Shown: positions 32,176 to 43,633 of the stretch, piece after piece
Numbering within the stretch: the stretch's first letter is position 1
Layout: every line of letters starts with the position of its first letter
NCBI GenBank assembly: GCA_001599915.1
Contig: BCIG01000020.1
Span: 248,001-312,000 of the forward strand
Length of the DNA: 64,000 nt
Reading direction: 5' to 3'
DNA from: Symbiotaphrina buchneri
Lineage: Eukaryota; Ascomycota; Symbiotaphrinales; Symbiotaphrinaceae
Notes under the pieces: model-generated
What the model was told of the DNA's origin: nothing
The model's input: the letters and a program-made list of their open reading frames with translations, nothing else
The model's database searches: none
Translations under genes and position numbers: made by a program

Positions 32176-34645
32176 ATGGAGTCTATCTCCAGGATCTCGA
32201 GCCTTTTGGAGACTGGTATTACCTCCACCAGCTCCAACCCTGTTGACGATGTACTTATAGCGAATAGCTCGTGATCTGACCTTGGAAGCCGCCCAATCGG
32301 CAGGGTCTAACAGAGGGTTCCGCAATGGTGGCAGCAAGGGCCTGTCGACTCCCCAGTTGAAGAAGTTGCTGGATAGTCGCAATGACCGGGATATCTTGGA
32401 GGGCCTACGGAAGGTCATTTCTGTAGGACCCACGGCAAACTACGATGGGGAGGTAGATGCTAATCCTTGGGTTCAGATGATATACCGCTCCCAGCCATGT
32501 GCGCAATTCTTCTCGTCGGTCATCAAGAATGTCGCAAGTCCCAATATCGAGATCAAGAAGCTGGTATATATTTACTTGCTTCACTACGCCGAGTCGGAGC
32601 CGGACCTTGCCTTGTTGTCCATCAATACAATACAAAAGTCGCTCTCCGACCAGAGCCCCCAAGTACGGGCCATGGCGCTAAAGGTCATGTCCGGAATCAA
32701 GGTGCCAGTGATCAGCCAGATTGTATCTCTGGGAATCAAACGAGGTTGTGGCGACATGAGCCCTGCTGTGAGGAAGGCTGCTGCTTTAGCCATCCCAAAA
32801 TGCTATCGGCTGGATCCCAACACTCTTCCTCAGCTGATTGAATATCTTTCGGTCCTTCTAGGAGACAAACACTATCTGGTGGCCGGGGCAGCCGTAACGG
32901 CTTTCGTGGAGGTCTGTCCGGATCGCATTGATCTGATACACAAACATTACCGTGATCTGGTTAGGAAGCTTGTGGACATGGACGAATGGAGTCAACTGGC
33001 CACGTTGAGGCTAATGACCGTCTACTCCAGAAGATGTTTCCCCAGGCCGAAGGTGCGGTCACACAAGGACGGCACCAAATCAGCGAAAGCCGACAGCTCT
33101 ATGGCCGCAGAGGCTGTAGCGTCGGATCCTGATCTTGAACTCCTCCTGAAGTCAGCTAGACCTTTATTTCAGAGCCGAAATGCCGCTGTCATAGTAGCAG
33201 TGGCACGGTGTTATCTCGCCTTGGGTGATGATGGATATATAGACTCCGCTGTTGGTCCCTTGATCTCTCTGCTACGGGGCCAACAAGACATACAGTATGC
33301 TGCACTCTACAACATAATACGAGTTGCATTGAGACGGCCACAATCATTCGTGCAATATACAAGGCACTTTTTGGTACACTCAACGGATCCTTCCCATATC
33401 TGGCGTCTTAAACTCGAGCTACTAACCATTGTCTTTCCTTACTGCGATGAAAATCTCAAAGCTCTCATCCTTAATGAACTTGAACATTTTTCCGGAAGCA
33501 GTGATAGAGAGATGATCAGAGAGAGTGTGCGCGCGATAGGTCGCTGTTCCACAAGCGATAAGAGACTCTCCGCTTGGTGCATGCGACTGTTACTGGACAA
33601 AATAGAGCAGTCTGACGGCGACCTCGCTGCAGAGTCTTTGACAGTAGTGCGGCATCTGATTCAACAAGACACAACAAAACATCAGAAAACAGTTGTGCGT
33701 CTAGCTACGAATCTGGACAAAATCGCCAATCCGGAAGCCAGAGCGTGCATCATCTGGTTAGTAGGAGAGTTTGCTGGCGTCGATGGGGAGAACAACGTTG
33801 CGCCAGATGTCTTGCGCATTCTTGTTAAAGAATTTGCATCGGAATCAGAGGCAGCAAAGCTACAGATTGTGTTACTGGCCGCAAAGGTGTACCTTCATTA
33901 TCTGAATCGTACAGAGTCGCAGCCTGATCAGGGTACACGCACAGAAGATGAAGATGGATGGAAGCCCAGTTCAGAGGAGGATCAAGATGATGGACGCCAG
34001 CAGGAGGCAAAGCATCCAATCCCACTGTTATGGGAGTATGTCCTCCTCCTGTCCCGATATGACACGTCCTACGACGTGCGGGACCGGGCAAGGCTATATC
34101 GCAATCTTTTTGCCACGGCATCTTCGACCCAGCTGGCATCATTACTCCTCCTGGCGCCGAAGCCCGTCCCCCATACACCAAGTCCTTCGGAAAGCAGGCA
34201 GGACTTTACTCTGGGCTCGGCAAGCTTGGTAATAGGTCCCGATGCAGGTACGAATGGCGTCAGAGGGTATGAGCCACTGCCAGATTGGGTTGAACCGGGA
34301 CAAGAGCCTAACAGAGCATTACGAGAGGGGACGCCCGCCCAGTCTGAATATGTAAGTGGAACAGATAGTCCAGCAGCGGACAAGTTGGATGCTGCCATTG
34401 GCAGGACGATCAGGACGGATGCCAAGCCCAATGGTGCCATCAAGACTTCCAAAGAGAAGACTTTGGATGACTGGTTAGCGGAAGATGAGCAGGAAGAACA
34501 GAAGGCAGCTGGAAGTGATGAAGAGGACGACGAAGATGAGGAAGAGGAAAGTGAAGAGTCCTCTGAAGAAGAGAGCTCGGAGGAGTCAGATGAAAGCGAT
34601 GAAAGCGAAGAAAATGAGAAGGAAGGATTGATGGGCTCAAGATAG
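32176..34645 (+). CDS. apl6: AP-3 adaptor complex beta subunit
   Basis: Large subunit of the AP-3 coat that sorts cargo from Golgi/endosomes to the vacuole. Exons 32176..32215, 32268..32422 and 32477..34645 give 787 residues. The N-terminus MESISRIS..ARDLTLEAAQSAGSN and the trunk (LLDSRNDRDILEGLRKVIS, MIYRSQPCAQFFSSVIKNV, EIKKLVYIYLLHYAE, LALLSINTIQKSL) are typical beta-adaptin HEAT repeats. The C-terminal hinge is strongly acidic and Ser-rich (about residues 740-780, runs of DEEDDEDEEEE and SEESSEEES), as in AP-3 beta; no ear domain is evident, normal for fungal forms. Intron 2 (54 nt) is stop-free and in frame, so its removal rests on the family alignment of VIS|MIYRSQP. Confidence 0.94.
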
Positions 34646-35019
34646 AGGATGGAAGGCAACTAAATTACCGAGATTATCTCTCTCGAGACGACTGTCCCTC
34701 AGCGCGGTTAGGAAATGAGCGATCTCTAATGAGCGGTTACATGGGCATTGTCAATAATGTCCTGAGATGCAGGAACGGTGCTGGGCGCTTGTTCAACCGG
34801 GTCGGTGATTCTCGGATCTCGCCAGAACATTGTGCCGGACAAGGCCGCCCCTCCTCCGAGTGTCCGAGGGGAACATCGGCGCGCTGACTCTCCGCTAGCA
34901 CCAACCACAAGTAGAAAACAGTTCATACAAATCGTCCCATTCGTAATTCGTGCTCCCAATTGCCTTCTACAGATTTTCATCTGACACTGCACCGCCTTGG
35001 TTGATCTCGCCAGATATTG
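34646..35019. other. Intergenic: apl6 3' flank / dehydrogenase promoter
   Basis: 374 nt of unique sequence; nothing recognised. Confidence 0.4.
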
Positions 35020-36322
35020 ATGCGTCCTTTGCGCCAACTGTTCTGCACCGTAAAGCGTTGTTGCACCTCCGGCCCCCTGAATTCCGCTACCTCTGCATTC
35101 TGGAAGCATAGCCCTCTCCCAACGTTCCAATTCGGATCTGCAATCAAGCGCAGCATGGCCTCAGCAGTGGCACAGCGCCTGGAAGGCAAGACGATCGTCA
35201 TCACGGGTGCTTCTTCTGGCATTGGCAAGAGCACAGCCCTGGAGTTCGCCCGCACATCACCCAAGAACCTCAAGATCACCCAAGAACCTCAAGCTGGTCG
35301 TAACCGCACGTCGCATCGACTCATTGAAGCAGCTAGCGGAGCAGATCAAGAAAGAGGTCGGAGACGGGGTCAAGGTCCACCCCGTGAAGCTGGATGTGAG
35401 CAACCCGGCCGAGATCAGGGGCTTCGTGGACTCGCTCCCTGCCGAGTTCCGGGAGGTTGACGTCTTGGTGAACAATGCGTAGGTCTTGCAATTCGATGTC
35501 CGAGCCAGGCTGTCCAGTGTACTGATATGTATCGTGATCGCAGCGGGCTGGTCAAGGGTGTTGCCAAGGCTCCCGAGATCGCTGAGGAGGACATGAACGT
35601 CATGTTCGCGACGAACGTGACGGGCCTCATCAACATGACGCAGGCCATCCTGCCCATCTTCAAGAAGCGATCGGACGGCGGCCGGGGCGATATCATCAAC
35701 GTGGGCAGCATTGCCGGGCGGGAGCCGTATCCGGGAGGCAGCATCTACTGCGCCACGAAAGCGGCCGTCAGGAGCTTCACCGAGTCCTTGAGGAAGGAGC
35801 TGATCGCGACGAGGATCAGGGTCATCGAGATCGACCCTGGTCAGGTCGAGACGGTACGTTAGGGGCCGGCTGGCCGAGTTAGCCCGTGTCGTTTTCGCTG
35901 TGCATACTGATCCGAATCCAGGAGTTCTCGGTCGTCCGATTCTACGGCGACAAGTCGAAAGCGGATGCCGTCTATGCGTGAGTAGCTATCGCGGCCTAAT
36001 GCGATATCATGCATGTTAACTGACGAACATCGTTGTAGTGGTTGCGAGCCGCTTACCCCGGATGACATTGCGGAGGTCGTTGTGTTCAGTGCTGGAAGGA
36101 GGGAGAACGTGGTCATTGCCGACACTCTCATCTACCCCAACCATCAGGTATGTGCATTTTTTTCATTTTTCTCGAATCCCGAGCTTGGAGTGTGCCCGCA
36201 CAAGAAGGTGCTGCTGCAACGGCATGGCACAGTATGCCTCCACTACTCGCCTCTTCCAGGGAAAGTGATGATGCTGACTTGTGCCATAGGCTTCGGCTTT
36301 GATCATGCACAGGAAGACATAG
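35020..36322 (+). pseudogene. NADP-type short-chain dehydrogenase frameshifted by a 19-bp duplication
   Basis: SDR-family oxidoreductase resembling yeast YMR226C / serine 3-dehydrogenase types. Exons 35020..35478, 35544..35853, 35922..35977, 36039..36147 and 36290..36322. Hallmarks: TGASSGIG (cofactor), LVNNAG (across intron 1), NVGSIAG, YCATKAA (Tyr-Lys pair), IDPGQVETEFSVVRFYGD, and the tail SALIMHRK. In exon 1 a perfect 19-bp tandem duplication (35256-35293) shifts the frame right after EFARTSPKNLK. Counting the duplication once makes all exons sum to 948 nt, a whole number of codons. An in-frame upstream start adds 45 residues (MRPLRQLFCTVKRC..) that could be a mitochondrial leader before MASAVAQRLEGK. 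As written the protein is truncated; the event may be real or an assembly/PCR error. Confidence 0.85.
35256..35293 (+). repeat. Perfect 19-bp tandem duplication inside dehydrogenase exon 1
   Basis: Two adjacent identical copies of ATCACCCAAGAACCTCAAG (35256-35274 and 35275-35293). 19 is not a multiple of three, so the reading frame changes across it. Confidence 0.97.
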
Positions 36323-36494
36323 GCTACAGGGAAACACAACAAACTGACTTGTGTGTCATAGGCGGGGGCGGGCTTCTTGCACCGGAACGTCAATACAAAG
36401 ATTTAGATTTTTGTAACTATTCGATGACTATCTAGGTAGCTTGTGATGAAGCCGTTGCCGTGTGGCTCCTGCCACACGGCCCCCTCTCAGCCTC

Positions 36495-38576
36495 TCACTG
36501 CCACACGCGCTTGCCATGCAGGCGTACGCGGTAAAAACATGTCTTCTCCGCCCAGTAGGGGTCTCCCGCCGATCCGTAGGCGCTAGACCAGTTCGTGACG
36601 GCCCTTACCACGACGTCCCTGACCTTGAACGGCCCCACGTTTGGGAACCGGAATGACTGAATATGGTTGAGGTTATGTATATCATATTCAAAAGTGCCAA
36701 GGAGGATGAAATTGTCGGGGAGACCGGACTTGCCGTGCAGTTTCGAATCCCCAAGTCGCTCCCGATTGGCCTCGAGGACTTCCTTGTCGTCGATCGCACC
36801 CCATACCTCGACCTTGCGAGGTGCCGACCCAATGGAGAGGGTGGCCGTACTGGGAATATGCTCGATCGTGATGTCTGTCGGTTTGATGTATTCCCTTATG
36901 CTCACTCCGATTTGCGCGTGGCCCTGGTCGGATGGCGTGCACCAGCAATCACCGAATTCTTCCCAGGGCTGAAGGGCTGCGATGGGGCCGTGAGGAGCGT
37001 TGCCTTTACTGGCAGCCAACAAGAAGGCGCGTTGAGCCATGTTGTAGGGAGGTGTGTACGTGGGGGAGGTATAGTAAGGATTGACAATCGCGCCGACGGC
37101 GGGTGAGAACCAGTTGAGTTTCCTCAATGCTGCGGCGGCATTGACATTGAGATTGGCCTGGGCTAGAGCGAGCAATTGCTCTTTGGGCAGACTGCTCTCC
37201 AGAATGACTGGGATGACTTCCTCGACTTTCTTCTGAGTAGCTTCCAGTGTGGCTTTCTTGATGTCTGCATACTGTTCGCTGATTTGCTTTTGCAATGCCT
37301 TGACCTCAGCAGCAAGCTTTTCCTGGTCGACGCCGAGTTTCTGAATGACTTCCATTCTGGTAAGGATGACCTGGACTTGATTGTCCTGAAGATCTTGGCG
37401 CTCGACGAATTTTTGCAACTGCTCGCGGTTCTCGTTGACGTATTCGGTCCATTTCTCCTCGTGGTCGTTGCCCAGGAAATGGCCAGTCATCTTCTCCTTC
37501 AATGCGATCCAGAAGTCCTGGGGGATGACGATATTGCCATTCTCATCTTTGCGCAAGAGAAGAAGATCGGGAAGGTTTTCGTGCAGCTGGTCATATGCCT
37601 TCTCGCGATCGTGCCAAAGTTGCTTGACAGCTGAGTTGTCACGTTCCAAAGAAAGCACGCGCCATTCGAGTTGCTCGAGAGGACTCAGCTGATCCCAGTT
37701 CTCGGGGATGCGGGACTGGTTGACGAAAGGGAACTCGGAGGACTGATCTAGTTCTGCATGGAACTTGCTCAAGCTGTTCGCCAATCCAGCGTACATGACG
37801 TAGGCAAATAAGCCGAAGATCGCAAGGAATGCGGATGCGAATGCAATCAGGTGGGTGAAGGTCAGAGTGGTCTTGACGTGACGACGGCTTGATTTTGCGC
37901 TCGCACTGACGGAGGTGGCCGAGTAGGACTTGCTAGGGGACTTGTCTGGGGTGCCCACGCGGGAAGCTGCACGGGATACAGCAGAGCTCTCGACATGATG
38001 AAAAAACCCGCTTGCCGGTGCAAAGCTGGTCATATTGTCCGCGGTGGTCGTCAAATGAGCCTGACCGGCTTGTTGAGAGTTGGAATGTTGAGAGTGGACC
38101 GAAGGATGACGAGACACAACGGATGGGGATGAGATCACTGAGCCGTTCTCTGATTCTTCGTATATGGTCTCCTGTACATTGACAGTAGGGTTCCTGCCAT
38201 GGCTCCGCGTCACACGGCCTATTGGGAGATGTCAGCCATACCATTCCAAGGGAAAGCAATGAAGGAGATAAGTGGACTTACTGGAGGCAATGCTGGACGC
38301 ACGGCTCCTGGGAGTTCGGACATTTTGGCTTTCAACGCCCTGGGCAATCACGTCCGCAAGCTGAGCTGTCGGCTCGTCCTCAAGGGATTCAGGCATGGCC
38401 TCATACTCTCCGCCATAGCTGTTGTTGTTGCGAGTTTCAACACCGGGCAAGTTGGAAGTTGCTGAACCGCCCCGCGCATTACGAGCGCTCCTACGTGGAG
38501 TAACACCGTCGGTGGGGCTTTGGCTCCTACTCGCAATGGAGCGGCTGACAGATCTCGTCATGCGTCTTACCGACAT
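36495..38576 (-). CDS. SUN-domain nuclear-envelope protein (LINC complex)
   Basis: Exons 38576..38282 and 38218..36495 give 672 residues. Order of parts: basic Ser/Arg-rich nucleoplasmic N-terminus (SVRRMTRSVSRSIASRSQSP; SPTDGVTPRRSARN), one transmembrane helix at about 221-242 (THLIAFASAFLAIFGLFAYV), coiled-coil lumenal segment, and a C-terminal SUN domain from about 450 (LQPWEEFGDCWCTPSDQGHA, SIREYIKPTDITIEHIPSTA, PRKVEVWGAIDD, LLGTFEYDIHNLNHIQSFRF, ending TCFYRVRLHGKRVW). Known role: SUN proteins pair with KASH partners across the nuclear envelope, tethering chromatin and the spindle pole body. The first-exon/second-exon join is AS|SRVTRSHGRNP. Sad1 and Mps3 are the yeast relatives. Confidence 0.93.
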
Positions 38577-40407
38577 TATTTCGTCTGCGGAAAATTAGCT
38601 TAGGTCCATCGGCGTAAGACGTGTATGCTCTTGATCATACCTTGAAGAAAGGCTTTCACTTGGTGATGATTACAGAGGTTTTAAGAGTTAAGATGGGTAA
38701 GTTTGGATGCGCTCCGGACCAGCCAGAGGATAATAGAGAAGATAAAAAAGTTCAAGCCCACGCAAAGCGCGAAACAACTGCTCTAGACGTCTGTCAGCTG
38801 AGTTACTCTCCCATGTTGGTCAAAGAATAGAGAGATTGCATCAGGCAGAAGGCAGAAGGCAAAAACACATCCAGAACGCACAATGAACAGCCAAGAACTG
38901 ACAAATGGACAAATGTCTCTGTGACCGGTACTGGCCCATGTCTTTGCTAAGCCACTGGGATCTTGGAGCAGGACGCAGGGATACAGAAAAAGCATGCGAC
39001 TCTGACAGCTGCCGCAGGAAGAGTGTTTAAAGCACAGAAAGGCAACGGCGCAGGGGAACTGATAGCTCGAAATTGTCTAATGAACATACCTTGCCAACGA
39101 AGCACGTCAAGATATCAGTTGCAGAGATACAGCGACCACTAGCAGGAGCGTTTTAGAAGACGAAGGGAATTGGCATGAGAAGAAATCGTGATGTTGAGAA
39201 AGAGGAGGAGTGGTGTTGAGAAGTAGAAGTCTCGAGGGCAGGGCTACGGAAGCAGAAGTTCGAGTCCAAGGCAGTGGTGGCAGAGAATAGCAGCCGCCAT
39301 ATAGAGGGGCTGGGGCCTTTATTGTCCTGCTTGCTCAATAGGCCCGGATGGAAAGTTGTCGCATTGATGGCCGAGGTCGCATTCACTGAGCAATTGAGAC
39401 GGCTGGTTTCGGCGCATGACAATGGGAGGAACATGTCACACTACCAGGTACCTGATGACGTTCAACGGCCTCGAAAGTATTTCTGCCCTTTTGGGAAGAG
39501 GGCGGGCATTCTCGTCGTTATTTGTCTTTCCTTTATCGGTTTATTGTCTTTCACAGGAAAAGAATCGATCCAAATGCGTGCACGCGTCTGACGCGCCGGA
39601 ACAATACAAATGCGCCGGAGTACGGTAGCTTGCTCGCTTGGTATGGTGAGGTCCTGCCGGACTTTTATTTCACCGGACACCGACCAAAATCTGGCAGACC
39701 CCACAAGAGTACCTACCTACCTACCTAGAGCACAAAACTCGTAGTACCGGTACCCAGAAGTGCTCCATTCCTGCGCGCGGCACACTCGCTCCAATAAGGT
39801 ACCGGTATCTGAAGGAACCTTGGGCACCGTGACTTACAAAATGCATCTTCTGCAGGTCGCCAGCAAAACACCACAGGGTCACTTAGGATAATCGGATAGT
39901 CAGGTCCGGGTCCTTCATACTATCTATACATACTAAGGTAATGGTACCTAGGTAAGGTACCTTATAGTAGGAATCATCTTGAATTGTTTGCTTTGGACGA
40001 TTCGCTCAGCTTATATCTAGACAACCCACGTACCGATAACAAATAGCGGCTGCGCACAGAGAAATGATTTTTATGTGTTCTGAGTGTGTCTGTGCTTTAC
40101 CTCCAGGCCGTGCAAGTCCTCGAAAGTCTTCCACCTTTGCACGTGCACATCTCTGCCCTAGTAGGAAAGGGGAAAGGGGCGAAAATGATCATTTTAGTCG
40201 GCCAGCTTAAAAGGTCAAAAGGTACAGGTAGCGTTGCCGGCCCCTGACCCGCTGCTCAATTTAACCAATAATTAATGCGCTGTCAGCCCCAATCACTTCT
40301 CGAACTCGAGCCTCGCACCACCTCACCTCCTGTCCCCCGCCTGTAACCTGTCCTTTGGGTCCTTGATCGATCAATTCAATAGACAACTTCGTCAACATAC
40401 CCACATA
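38577..40407. other. 1.8-kb intergenic: divergent SUN / epimerase promoters
   Basis: No gene recognised; several short frames on both strands lack motifs. Contains a CCTACCTACCTACCTAG microrepeat (39710-39727), GGTACCGG words near 39750-39810, and a GGTACCTAGGTAAGGTACC cluster ending in AAGGTACCTTA at 39954-39964. Confidence 0.45.
39954..39964. repeat. AAGGTACCTTA near-palindrome, copy 2
   Basis: Identical to the copies at 27843 and 43223. Preceded directly by GGTACCTAGGT, so the local sequence is a compound palindrome. Confidence 0.6.
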
Positions 40408-41755
<1,348 letters not shown>

Positions 41756-42112
41756 GTGTCTGCGGATGTTGAGCGATACATGTCTGATCTAAGGCATATG
41801 AGTTGGAACACAGAGCATTCTCAGAACAGCATCTTGGCTTCTTCCCGTGTCATCATCGGGCCAGATAAATAATAGAATTAAGTAGATACCCTCTGAAGAG
41901 TACATACGACGCGCAAATACGCCACAGACATTAGTTTTGACAATTGAACTTGAGTCGTGAAACGCCGCAGTCGCAGATATCATCTGGCAGTACCCAAGGC
42001 TCCAAACTCGTCGAGCGCCTATGAACCACCCAGGCGCTCGCCCTAACCCAGCAACTCCACAAGATCCAACCATAGCCTACACCACCGACCAGTTATACCG
42101 CTTTCCCAGCTC
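41756..42112. other. Convergent 3' flanks of epimerase and Pmp3-family gene
   Basis: 357 nt, no further gene recognised. Confidence 0.4.
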
Positions 42113-42647
42113 TTAAGATTGGAGTTTATGATCGCCGACAGCTTCTTGATAGCTAGGTGGGACCGCTTGACTTCCTCCTGCTTCCGCATTTTGCGTATTT
42201 CGTTGCCGCTCTGGAGCTGGAGCATGGTGTGCACCAGGCTGGTTGCTCATCCGAGGCATCGGCGCATTGGTGCCATATCCCGGCTGGGCTGAAGTAGGCC
42301 TCAGGGCGGGGTCGGCGGAGGGTCGGTGGTTGACATAGTAATACGTCACCACGGCGCCCTGGCCGATCTCTGGATCCTCCTGCAAAGCGGCGTATTCGTA
42401 CTCGAGGTCGGGATATTTCGCGATGATGTACCATGCGTGCAGTAGGCCTGGCAGGAAGCCTAGGCAGCAGAGGCCGATGTTGATGAAGGAGTCGGCACTA
42501 CAAATACCCCGCTTTATCCACACTGCCAGGAGCGGCCACAATATCAGCTACCCGTAGAACAAAGTGGAGCGAAGGATCAGCGGACTCACCGGCCAGAGGA
42601 GGAAAGAGGACGGCGATGAGGCCGAGAAAAATATCCGAACCGCACAT
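42113..42647 (-). CDS. Pmp3/Sna3-family membrane protein with PPxY tail
   Basis: Exons 42647..42590 and 42522..42113 give 155 residues. The first ~55 residues are the Pmp3 (UPF0057) proteolipid: two hydrophobic spans (DIFLGLIAVLFPPLAVWIKR and FINIGLCCLGFLPGLLHAWYII) with the hallmark PPLAVWIKRGICSAD rebuilt across the intron. A hydrophilic tail of ~100 residues follows and ends near a PPSY motif (PPxY), the signal for Rsp5/Nedd4 ubiquitin ligases. That architecture matches yeast Sna3/Sna4, vacuole-sorted Rsp5 partners, more than the short Pmp3. Membrane-potential or salt tolerance is the role of Pmp3; for this protein the role is inferred. Confidence 0.88.
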
Positions 42648-43633
42648 GATTTCGGAAGATAATCTCTTATGATCAAAGGTAGGAGGGGTTTCTCGAAGCC
42701 GGAACACTGACTTCCTGAAGAAGGTCGAGGTATACGTATCTTATTGCGAGTATTAATGTTCGCTCAGTCCAGAAATTCAACAGACGGAGAGGCGTCTGTA
42801 AAATAATACTAACGCAACAGGGGGCGTCGAAGGAAGTGGATGGGCAAGGAAAGCGAGTTGGGGTAAGGCTGCGTTTCAAGTCACGGGATGGGTGATGTGA
42901 GCAAAGCAGGCAGCCGTCGACCGAAAAGGGCGATGATGCCACCCGTTCTAGGCTTTGCCGGCTGCTGAAAGGGGTTAGACACCAATTAGACCCCAATCAG
43001 GTTAGATCCCGTTATGCCTGTCAAATGCAGGCAAAATCTGAGGCAAGGTAAGATACGCTAAGGGCAGGGCAGTTTGATAAGGCTAAGGTAGTAGAAGCAG
43101 CGATTCTACCAAAACTGATCTTCATCTACCTTATCGTTCCTTCTGCATCAACACATCACCAACCGTGAATGTCTGGTACTTTGAAGTCAACCTTGAGCGG
43201 TTGTGGTCAGGTTCCTGAGCATAAGGTACCTTAGACGGCGGCCGACCTGTATATGAAGTACATCCGCTGTACATGGATGCCCGGAATATAAAGTACACAA
43301 AGTAGCTTCTGTTGCGAAGCTGCTGTAATTTCCTACCTTACCTGCCTATATCACATAGGTAGGTACTTGCGGCGATGTCCCCTGGCGTAGCCGGGGGTTC
43401 TCTGTCCAAAATGAGTGAATGTGAGTTGCGTCTCTTTACCTCATGGCTGCTCTGCATGGCTCCTTCCCTGCCTCGCCGCTTCTATATCTCCAACCCACTC
43501 CCCTCCTCTCGTCTTCTTCTTTCCTACACCTCCCAACTCTTCCCTCCACACATACCGCTCTTCTTTCTTCATCCCAACTCGCTCTCTTCCATCCGTACAC
43601 CATCACCTCAGTCTGTTCCTGCGACGTATCAAG
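42648..43633. other. Intergenic: divergent Pmp3-family / rpc37-like promoters
   Basis: About 1 kb. AAGGTACCTTA at 43223-43233 and TAGGTAGGTACTT near 43355-43367. A pyrimidine-rich stretch (about 43490-43600) precedes the start of the next gene, as upstream of the OTU gene. No gene recognised. Confidence 0.45.
43223..43233. repeat. AAGGTACCTTA near-palindrome, copy 3
   Basis: Identical to the words at 27843 and 39954; about 400 nt upstream of the rpc37-like start. Confidence 0.6.
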
